Shown here piece after piece: positions 1 through 6,024 of a DNA stretch of 6,033 nucleotides; the first letter of the stretch is position 1; each line of letters starts with the position of its first letter. This DNA is from Nanosynbacter sp. (GTDB taxonomy: Bacteria; Patescibacteriota; Saccharimonadia; Saccharimonadales; Saccharimonadaceae). The position numbers were made by a program, and so were the translations under genes. Below the pieces are notes generated by a model. It did no database searches, was not told where the DNA came from, and was given only the letters and a program-made list of their open reading frames with translations. The DNA is taken from the NCBI GenBank assembly GCA_015257605.1, contig JABZJV010000036.1, forward strand, positions 1 to 6,033. The letters run 5' to 3'.

Positions 1-689
1 CCGAATTAGCTGGCGCCAAAGAAGTAACGGCAGCGCACGAATTGCTGCACGCCCAGTATGCGCGGCTGAATATCTTCGAGCGACCTAGGGTTGACTCTAT
101 GATCAAAAAGGCTTATCAAAAGGTCAAAAATGATCCGGAAATTGCCAAAGCCATGGAATACTACCGCGAGGCCGAGCCAGGCGCCGAGCTAGATGAGCTA
201 CATTCGATTATCGGTACCACGATTGGCGAGCTCGACTCTGACCTTGAACAATATTATGCGCGTTATTTCACTGATCGAGCGTCAATTGTCGCCAAAAACC
301 AAGCTTACACAGCAGTATTTACTCGAGTTAATACCCGGGCTGAAGCGCTGCAATCCAAACTGCAGTCAGCCGCTAAGCAAATCAAACAAGATGTCGAAGC
401 TTATCAGTCTGACTTATCGCAAATTAACGCTGATATTAATAGTTTTAATGAACGGGCCAGGAGCGGTGAGTTTAGTTCGCAAGCTGACTTCACAGTGGCG
501 CGGTCGGCGCTGCAGCGGCGAATTAGTGCTATCAATGCTCGGCAGGGTTCGCTCAATTCGCGGATTAAAGCTTACAATGACGATGTGGCAACTCTCAAAA
601 GCTTGGCTGTTAAAGCCGATCAGCTCAATCAAAGCATCAACGGCGTAGCCGCGCCGGCCGGAGTAAATAGTGGCCAAAGCGCGCAGTAA
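1..689 (+). CDS. Putative zinc metallopeptidase (HExxH) with C-terminal coiled coil, 5'-truncated by the window edge
   Basis: The reading frame is open from base 3 to the TAA at 687-689 (228 visible residues), so the true start lies left of the window; a TTG at 42 in this frame is not a credible start because coding continues upstream of it. Visible residues 12-16 read HELLH (bases 36-50), preceded by VTAA, which is the HExxH zinc-binding and catalytic signature of many metallopeptidases. A Glu at visible residue 65 (bases 195-197, in DELHSIIGT) lies 49 residues after the second His and could be the third zinc ligand of a gluzincin-type site; this is inference. From about residue 88 to 213 the protein is rich in Ala, Gln, Ser, Asn, Lys and Arg with heptad-like hydrophobic spacing, suggesting a long coiled coil or helical bundle, and it ends in a short Ala/Gly/Ser tail. 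The gene overlaps radA by 20 bases, so it probably shares its transcript. I cannot name the family. The missing N-terminus could hold a signal or membrane segment. The call as a real gene is firm; the peptidase activity is tentative. Confidence 0.7.
   Translation, partial: ELAGAKEVTAAHELLHAQYARLNIFERPRVDSMIKKAYQKVKNDPEIAKAMEYYREAEPGAELDELHSIIGTTIGELDSDLEQYYARYFTDRASIVAKNQAYTAVFTRVNTRAEALQSKLQSAAKQIKQDVEAYQSDLSQINADINSFNERARSGEFSSQADFTVARSALQRRISAINARQGSLNSRIKAYNDDVATLKSLAVKADQLNQSINGVAAPAGVNSGQSAQ
660..663 (+). promoter_or_regulatory. Ribosome binding site of radA
   Basis: GGAG lies 6 bases before the GTG at 670 and inside the upstream coding region. It supports the GTG start, which in turn gives the canonical RadA N-terminus placing the first zinc-finger Cys at residue 10. 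Confidence 0.6.
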
Positions 690-2025
690 TTTCGTCTGCC
701 AAAATTGCGGCGCCAGTTATCCGAAATGGACGGGCAAGTGCGAGAATTGCGGCGAGTGGAACACGCTCGTCGAACAGATAGTCGAGACCAAGGGCGCTTC
801 GGCGGTAGCGCGCAGCCATTCGCGCGGTAAGATCCTAAAGCCGCAGTCGATGCATTCAATCGCTGCCGAGGATTCAGTGAAACGCTTGCCGACTGGTATT
901 GCCGATCTCGACGCAGTGCTAGGCGGCGGGATTCTGCCGGCAGGTGTAATGCTGTTAGCGGGGCAGCCGGGTATCGGTAAATCGACGCTATTAATGCAGG
1001 TAGCGGCACACGTTTCCGAGCAGTATGCCGTACTTTACGTCAGCGGCGAGGAGAGTGCTTCTCAGGTTAAGCTCCGCGCTACGCGCCTCGGTGCGACCTC
1101 TGGCGATGACCTGCAGTTTGTCGCTAGCACTAGCGCTGACGACATTGCTGCAACAATTCGCAGCGGCCGATATAAATTGGTAATTATCGACAGCATCCAA
1201 ACGCTTAGTCTCGAGGAAATTGCCAGCGCGCCAGGTACCGTTAGCCAGATTACCAACTCGAGCAACGTTATTATCCGGGCAGCAAAAGCTTCGGGCGCAG
1301 CGGTAATTTTAGTGGGCCACGTTACCAAGGAGGGCTCGATCGCCGGGCCGAAAGTTCTCGAGCATCTGGTCGATGTGGTCTTGCAATTCGAAGGTGACCG
1401 TTACGGTGGCTTCAAAGTGGTGCGCGCCGTCAAGAATCGCTACGGCTCGACTAGCGAAGCGGTAATTTTCGAGATGAACGATAAGGGTTTGCGGGTCGTC
1501 GAAAATCCGTCAGCCGCACTGCTAGCCGAGCGCCAAAACGCCGATGGCTCGGTGGTATTGGCGACGCTTGAAGGCAACCGCCCGATTCTCGTTGAGATCC
1601 AGGCCCTTGTCAATTCGACTAATTTCGGGTATCCTAAGAGGACGGCCAGCGGTTTCGATCTCAACCGCCTCAATCTGCTCATCGCGGTGCTAGAGAAGCG
1701 CACCAAATTGAATTTATCCGATAAAGATATTTATGTGAATGTGGTTGGCGGTCTGAAACTGGCCGACCGGGCAGCAGACTTGGCAGTGGCGATGGCGATT
1801 GCTAGCGCGGCGGCCGGGCGTAAACTCGACGACGGACTGGTGGTGTTCGGCGAAGTGGGCTTAGGCGGCGAGATTCGCTCGGCACAAGGCGCCGACAAGC
1901 GCCTGAACGAAGCCAAAAAACTCGGTTTCACCCAAGCGATTGCGCCAGCAACCTCTGGCAAAAAGAATTCATTTGTAAAAGGCGTCAAAGATTTACGCCA
2001 AGCTTTGATCGGTTATCTCAAGTAG
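670..2025 (+). CDS. radA: DNA repair protein RadA (Sms)
   Basis: RadA is a RecA-like, DnaB-like hexameric ATPase that drives branch migration and D-loop extension during homologous recombination, repair and natural transformation, acting with RecA in the cytoplasm. The 451 residues match the usual family length of about 450-460. Visible parts in order: a CxxC...CxxC zinc finger (C10, C13, C24, C27); Walker A GQPGIGKST at 98-106 with K104; a Walker B strand LVIIDS ending near D174; the RadA signature as KNRYG at 255-259 (a Tyr variant of KNRFG); and a C-terminal Lon-protease-like domain (about 285-451) containing VVGGLKLADRAADLAVAMA, without protease function in this family. The GTG start is supported by GGAG six bases upstream and by the standard N-terminal sequence. 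It overlaps the upstream gene by 20 bases, suggesting translational coupling, and the PIN-TRAM gene follows after 34 bases. The gene is intact, with no missing motif. Confidence 0.97.
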   Translation: MAKARSNFVCQNCGASYPKWTGKCENCGEWNTLVEQIVETKGASAVARSHSRGKILKPQSMHSIAAEDSVKRLPTGIADLDAVLGGGILPAGVMLLAGQPGIGKSTLLMQVAAHVSEQYAVLYVSGEESASQVKLRATRLGATSGDDLQFVASTSADDIAATIRSGRYKLVIIDSIQTLSLEEIASAPGTVSQITNSSNVIIRAAKASGAAVILVGHVTKEGSIAGPKVLEHLVDVVLQFEGDRYGGFKVVRAVKNRYGSTSEAVIFEMNDKGLRVVENPSAALLAERQNADGSVVLATLEGNRPILVEIQALVNSTNFGYPKRTASGFDLNRLNLLIAVLEKRTKLNLSDKDIYVNVVGGLKLADRAADLAVAMAIASAAAGRKLDDGLVVFGEVGLGGEIRSAQGADKRLNEAKKLGFTQAIAPATSGKKNSFVKGVKDLRQALIGYLK

Positions 2026-2059
2026 CTAATAGCTAATCAAGGCCAAAAGAAAGGAAAAT

Positions 2060-3109
2060 ATGCAAACCAAAGACTTAATATTATTGGCGGTAACGCTGCT
2101 TATTTTGGGCGAGGTGTCGTACTTATTAGCGCGCTTGCCCAAAAACTCCATCAAATCAAAAGATCGGGCTATCTTGGTAGATACCTCGGTGCTGATGGAC
2201 GGGCGAATTGTACCGGTAGCGCAAACCGGCTTTATCGGCGGTACGCTGGTGATTCCACGCTCGGTTATCGGCGAACTGCAGTTTCTAGCTGACCACGCCG
2301 ATGCTGACAAACGCGCTCGCGCCCGTTACGGACTTGATGTGGTCACCGAGCTGCAAGCCATGGAGCGCGTCAACGTCGAATTGCTGCAAGACGGCAGCCA
2401 TGCTCGCGAAGGTGTTGACGACCGCCTGCTCAAGCTAGCTAAGCAGCATGGCGCAGTGATCATGACGCTAGATTACAATCTAAACAAGGTCGCTGCGGTC
2501 GAGGGTACCGAAGTGCTAAACCTTAACGAATTAGCGCAGAGTATCCGGATGGAGCATCTACCTGGCGAGAAAATCACGTTAGAGCTTATTCAGAAGGGGC
2601 AGGACGCGCATCAGGGCGTGGGCTACCTACCAGACGGCACAATGGTTGTCGTCGAGCAGGCGAGCGCTCAGATAGGTCAGACGCTAAATGTCGAAATTAT
2701 CCGTAATTTGCAGACTGCAGCTGGCCGAATGATCTTTGCTAAGAAAATAGAGACTGTTGGCAAACCTCTTAAATCAACCGCCAAAGCTGCGAGTAAAACT
2801 CAAAAAACGGCAAAAATCGCAGCCGCAGCAGCATCGAAAACGCCCGCAAAAAGCACTGCTAGCGCCAAGCAGCGTTCTGCCGGCCGCGCCCGCAGCCAAT
2901 CGTCAGCTGGCAGTGCTAGCAATCGTGATTCGGCTAAAAAGGCAGGCGAGACCAAAACTCAAGTTAAACCAGCCAGCAAAAAAGCTAATTCGCCGAAAGC
3001 AAAAACGCAGCCGAAGCCAGCTGCTCCAGCGACCCGTCGCCAGAGTGCTCGCCGCCGTCCGGACCACGAGAGCGACTTGATCGACCTAGTCAATAGCCAA
3101 AGCCAATAA
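2060..3109 (+). CDS. YacL-like PIN-TRAM domain protein, single membrane helix, basic low-complexity tail
   Basis: Probably a membrane-anchored, metal-dependent nuclease of the PIN superfamily with a nucleic-acid-binding TRAM domain, as in YacL of Firmicutes and Actinobacteria; the cellular target is not known. The layout over 349 residues is: one hydrophobic helix (about 6-25) followed by Lys/Arg, which places the rest in the cytoplasm; a PIN domain (about 36-160) with the acidic set D41 (LVDTSVLMDGR), E72 (IGELQFLAD), D120/D121 (VDDRLLKLA) and D138 (MTLDYN); a TRAM domain (about 166-228, with LPGEKITLEL and GVGYLPDGTMVVVE); then a Lys/Ala/Ser-rich tail (about 231-336, with 27 K/R against 3 acidic residues) and a short acidic-amphipathic end. 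B. subtilis YacL has about four membrane helices, so this N-terminus is short. ATG 2060 is preceded by AAGGA at 2051-2055. It lies 34 bases after radA and a terminator hairpin follows. It is not a VapC-type toxin: there is no partner antitoxin, and the TRAM domain argues against it. Confidence 0.88.
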   Translation: MQTKDLILLAVTLLILGEVSYLLARLPKNSIKSKDRAILVDTSVLMDGRIVPVAQTGFIGGTLVIPRSVIGELQFLADHADADKRARARYGLDVVTELQAMERVNVELLQDGSHAREGVDDRLLKLAKQHGAVIMTLDYNLNKVAAVEGTEVLNLNELAQSIRMEHLPGEKITLELIQKGQDAHQGVGYLPDGTMVVVEQASAQIGQTLNVEIIRNLQTAAGRMIFAKKIETVGKPLKSTAKAASKTQKTAKIAAAAASKTPAKSTASAKQRSAGRARSQSSAGSASNRDSAKKAGETKTQVKPASKKANSPKAKTQPKPAAPATRRQSARRRPDHESDLIDLVNSQSQ

Positions 3110-3130
3110 AATCGCCAGCGCGATATATAG

Positions 3131-3159
3131 ATAGCACGCTGCTAGGAGCGTGCTATTTT
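3131..3159 (+). terminator. Rho-independent terminator of the radA/PIN-TRAM operon
   Basis: A perfect 10-bp inverted repeat (ATAGCACGCT at 3131-3140 and its complement at 3147-3156) encloses the 6-base loop GCTAGG. It is followed on the + strand by TTTG, with the last stem base giving a run of four T, and by a further TTTT at 3166-3169. It begins 22 bases after the PIN-TRAM stop. Read on the - strand, the stem is followed only by an alternating CTATATAT stretch, so it could also stop transcription from the convergent PBP gene, whose stop codon lies 45 bases away, but less convincingly. Confidence 0.8.
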
Positions 3160-3200
3160 GCTGGGTTTTGGCGGCAAACTACTGCGATACGGAAGCGAAT

Positions 3201-5915
3201 TTAATCGTCGTCATCGCTGCTGCTGTTTGGATTGTAGCTGGCGCTACTAGTCGCCGTATAGTAGCCAGTGTCGGTAATTTTGGCGGTTAGCGTGCCGCTA
3301 CTGGCTGCCGACAGGTTACCTTTATGAATATTCCAGATGCCGCTGCTATCGACTTGCTTGCTGGCGACAACGGTACTGCCAGATAATAATTCGATGTTTT
3401 GCAGTTTGTAACGGCCGCTAGTATAGACGATGGATACGCCGCCGCTAGTCACTGTTAGCGTAACGTTTGGTTTCGGGTCGTCGCACTTGTGTGCATCGTC
3501 GTCTTTCTCGGCGTCGTAGCTAGAGTCGTTAGGCGTGACTATCTCTTTTCTGGTGATCGGATCAGCCATTTTCATGACATCAATTTCGATCTTGGCAGCT
3601 TCGGGAGTACAGGACGTAGCTTTCTTTTTCGAGACGCGGTCGAAAGTCATCTTGGCATTGGTAGCAGCGCTAGCCTTGTTGTAATACGATGGATAAATCT
3701 CGCCCTTGATTGTCTGGATGCCGCTCGGCGCAGTATACCAGTCGCTTAATTTTAGTTTACCTTGGTCGGCATACATCTTGGAGATGTCGGCCATCGTACG
3801 GTCGAAGAACATAGCTGGAATCAGCGAGTTGCCATTGCGCAGCGGCGAGGTGTCAGAATTGCCTAGCCACACCGCCATCGATAGGTTCGGCGTGTAGCCG
3901 GCAGCCCAGATATCTTTAGCGCTAACCTTGCCATTAATCTCGCTGTTGCTGGTACCAGTCTTGACAGCTGCCTTGACGCCGGCGCGGCCGAGGTTGACTA
4001 GGTAGTCGCGGCCCGCCAATCCAGCGCGCGCCTTGCCGTCGCCAAGGATGTCGCTAACGATGTAAGCTGCTTGCTGGTCGATGACTTGCTTGCTAGATTC
4101 TTTGTATTGTTTGAGGGTTTGTCCATTGCTGTTGGCGACTTTCAGGATAGTCGTCTGCGGTTTATAAGTGCCCATTCGTCCTAGTGTTGCGAAAGCGTTA
4201 ACGTGGTCAACCAAGCGTGTGCCGCAGCCGCCGATAGCGCTCGATAGGCCAGCTTGCGCGTCGGCGCCTTGCGTGCAGTACTGCAAATCACCAGCCGAGC
4301 GTATCAGCGACCAGGTGCTGCCGCTGTTGTTCTTCTCGTTGATGGCCATAGCTTTGATGGCCGGAATATTGCGAGAGCGGGCCAATGCTTGGCGCAGGGT
4401 AATATTGCCTTGGAATTTGTTGTCGGCGTTGTTCGGACTATAATTGCCCGGGAAAGTTGTCTTGGAATCGGCTAGAATCGAGCCGCTGCCGTAATTGGCG
4501 TTATTGCCGCCTTGGTTGCTAAATAAGCGGGCGTAAACAAGCGGCTTGATCGACGAACCCGGCTGAATGAAAGCGGTGGCCGCATTGTCCTGCCCGAAGC
4601 CGGCATAATTGAAGTCGCGGCTGCCGACTAGGGCGATAAGCTGGCCAGTCTTGGTGTCTTCAATGGCTGCTGCGCCGTTTGAGAAGCCGGCAAATTGCGA
4701 ACAGTTGCGATAACCGCAGTTGCCATCGGTAATCTCGCCGTTAAATAATTTGGCTATATTGGTTTCTAGGGTTGTTTGCGCGTCGAGGTCGAGTGTTGTC
4801 TTGACTGATAAACCGCCTTCGCCGACGATAGTCTTGCCGAGTTCTTCCTCTAGCTGTTTCTTGACCATTTGCACAAAGTGCGGCGCCTTGACGTTGGCGT
4901 ATTGGTCGGCCAGCGGTTTGATGGTATCCATAATGTCGACTTTTTTGGCTGCCGCTGCCTCTTGTTTGGATATGTAATTCATCGACACCATGTCGTCCAG
5001 TACTTTGTGCTGGCGTTCGACAAGCGCTTTGCGGCCATAAGTATTGTACGGGTTGTAAAGCGACGGGTTGTTCGGAATAGCGGCTAGCAGCGAGCATTCT
5101 GGTAAGGTTAAATCTTTGGATGATTTGCCGAAGTAAGTTTGCGCGGCCGATTCGACGCCGTTGCGCCGGCCCCCGTACGGCGATTCGTTGAGGTACAAGC
5201 CGAGGATTTGGTCTTTGCTGTACATTCGTTCGACCTCGATGGCTAGAATCATCTCTTTGATTTTGCGCGGAATACCCGACAAGCCCCGCTGCATAGCTTC
5301 GTCCTTAGTAAAGAACACTTTCTTGACTAGCTGCTGCGTTAGCGTTGAGCCGCCCTGCACGGCGTTGCCCTGCGAGTTGCTGATAAAGGCGCGAACAATG
5401 CCGCTAGCGCTGATGCCGCTGTGCTTATAAAAATCTTTGTCCTCTATGGCTATAGTAGCTTTGCCCATGCATGGCGCGATGGTTTTGGCGTCGACCACTA
5501 ACGTATAATCGCCAGTGCCTTTATCCTCCCACAGTAGCTTGTCGTTGCGGTCGTAATATTTGGTAACCGTCGTTTTGACGCGCTGCGCCAATGTGTCGGG
5601 GTTGATTTTGTCGAGATCTTTGCGGAAATAGGCGAATAGCGAAGCTATGCCGATGACGATTAGCAGCAAAGCTATACCGACAACTTTCAGCGCCATTATC
5701 GCGCCGTCGCGGCTAAACCAGTATTTGGCTAGGCGTTTCGGATGCAAGCGGTATAGTAAGCGCTTAACTGGATGTTTCGGCAAAGTTGCCAGATATTCGG
5801 CTTTTTTGCGCGCTCGCGCGTCTTTCTTGACTCGGCGTTTATTGGCTAAATTAGCATAAGCGCTGACGCCGCCAGCTACTTTTCGTTTCTTGTTTCCCAC
5901 TTTCACTCTTCCCAT
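3201..5915 (-). CDS. Bifunctional class A penicillin-binding protein (PBP1A type)
   Basis: This enzyme polymerises lipid II into glycan strands (GT51 glycosyltransferase) and cross-links the stem peptides (DD-transpeptidase) outside the cytoplasmic membrane. From the ATG at 5915 it has 904 residues. In order: a very basic cytoplasmic segment (1-71); a membrane helix (about 73-97); the GT51 domain with catalytic E158 in IAIEDKDFYKH, QGGSTLTQQ at 187-195, RKIKE ending at E221, and YLNESPYGG; and the transpeptidase domain with S454-x-x-K457 (QPGSSIKP), S514-R-N516 and KTGT at 652-655. All catalytic motifs are intact. A linker of about 80 residues and a beta-rich domain (about 815-895) follow, ending in SSSDDDD. 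Start choice: a longer frame opens at a TTG at 5984 and an ATG at 5933, but both lie at or upstream of a strong -10 element (5932-5940), so the 5915 ATG is preferred; a GTG at 5900 is a weaker alternative. The gene converges on the PIN-TRAM gene and appears to be transcribed alone. Confidence 0.95.
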   Translation of the reverse strand: MGRVKVGNKKRKVAGGVSAYANLANKRRVKKDARARKKAEYLATLPKHPVKRLLYRLHPKRLAKYWFSRDGAIMALKVVGIALLLIVIGIASLFAYFRKDLDKINPDTLAQRVKTTVTKYYDRNDKLLWEDKGTGDYTLVVDAKTIAPCMGKATIAIEDKDFYKHSGISASGIVRAFISNSQGNAVQGGSTLTQQLVKKVFFTKDEAMQRGLSGIPRKIKEMILAIEVERMYSKDQILGLYLNESPYGGRRNGVESAAQTYFGKSSKDLTLPECSLLAAIPNNPSLYNPYNTYGRKALVERQHKVLDDMVSMNYISKQEAAAAKKVDIMDTIKPLADQYANVKAPHFVQMVKKQLEEELGKTIVGEGGLSVKTTLDLDAQTTLETNIAKLFNGEITDGNCGYRNCSQFAGFSNGAAAIEDTKTGQLIALVGSRDFNYAGFGQDNAATAFIQPGSSIKPLVYARLFSNQGGNNANYGSGSILADSKTTFPGNYSPNNADNKFQGNITLRQALARSRNIPAIKAMAINEKNNSGSTWSLIRSAGDLQYCTQGADAQAGLSSAIGGCGTRLVDHVNAFATLGRMGTYKPQTTILKVANSNGQTLKQYKESSKQVIDQQAAYIVSDILGDGKARAGLAGRDYLVNLGRAGVKAAVKTGTSNSEINGKVSAKDIWAAGYTPNLSMAVWLGNSDTSPLRNGNSLIPAMFFDRTMADISKMYADQGKLKLSDWYTAPSGIQTIKGEIYPSYYNKASAATNAKMTFDRVSKKKATSCTPEAAKIEIDVMKMADPITRKEIVTPNDSSYDAEKDDDAHKCDDPKPNVTLTVTSGGVSIVYTSGRYKLQNIELLSGSTVVASKQVDSSGIWNIHKGNLSAASSGTLTAKITDTGYYTATSSASYNPNSSSDDDD

Positions 5916-5931
5916 AAGCAATATTTCCACC

Positions 5932-5940
5932 ATTATAGCA
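5932..5940 (-). promoter_or_regulatory. Extended -10 promoter element of the PBP gene
   Basis: On the - strand the bases read TGCTATAAT, a perfect TGn extended -10. No good TTGACA-like hexamer is seen 16-18 bases upstream (AGCCGT sits at the 17-base spacing), which is tolerable for an extended -10 promoter. The predicted transcript start is near 5924-5926, leaving a leader of only about 10 bases before the ATG at 5915. A GGTGG at 5931-5927 would fall upstream of that transcript start and so would not act as a ribosome binding site. Confidence 0.6.
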
Positions 5941-5967
5941 CTGTTCGCATCACGACGGCTAGTGCTT

Positions 5968-5996
5968 TTGCTGATAATTTGCAAATATGTTACTAT
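5968..5996 (+). promoter_or_regulatory. Promoter of the gene starting at 6025
   Basis: A -35-like TTGCTG (5968-5973) is separated by 17 bases from a -10-like TACTAT (5991-5996), which also has TG one base upstream (5988-5989). The predicted transcript start near 6003 leaves a leader of about 22 bases containing the GAAAGG ribosome binding site. The promoter is back-to-back with the one for the PBP gene, without overlap of the core elements. Confidence 0.5.
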
Positions 5997-6024
5997 CTCA
6001 CTATTAAATAAAGAAAGGTTTCAG

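Noticed and set aside
42..689. A complete 215-residue protein starting with TTG at 42
   Set aside because: The frame remains open to base 3 with sensible coding sequence including HExxH, and the TTG falls inside that motif, so the gene is truncated by the window rather than starting here.
629..1009. A 126-residue open frame antisense to radA
   Set aside because: It is a shadow of radA codon bias, with Arg/Ala/Ser-rich composition and no recognisable motif.
2023..2036. Tandem TAGCTAA repeat at the end of radA
   Set aside because: Two 7-base copies in a short AT-rich junction are likely chance; the second TAG is not in the radA frame, and no hairpin or T-run suggests termination.
2757..3080. 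A 107-residue Lys/Gln/Arg-rich frame inside the PIN-TRAM tail
   Set aside because: It is a +1 reading of the low-complexity basic tail, and nothing supports separate translation.
2060..3109. PIN protein as a VapC-like toxin
   Set aside because: There is no antitoxin gene next to it, and the membrane helix plus TRAM domain match the YacL type.
3110..3200. A small RNA or repeat in the convergent gap
   Set aside because: The only structure seen is the terminator hairpin; no promoter-like pair lies before it.
4741..5097. A 118-residue open frame on the - strand inside the PBP gene
   Set aside because: It lies in another frame of a strongly supported coding region, and its product looks like a shifted reading of that gene.
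5916..5984. An N-terminal extension of the PBP from TTG 5984 or ATG 5933
   Set aside because: The extension crosses a perfect extended -10 element and shows no family similarity; it is better read as promoter DNA.
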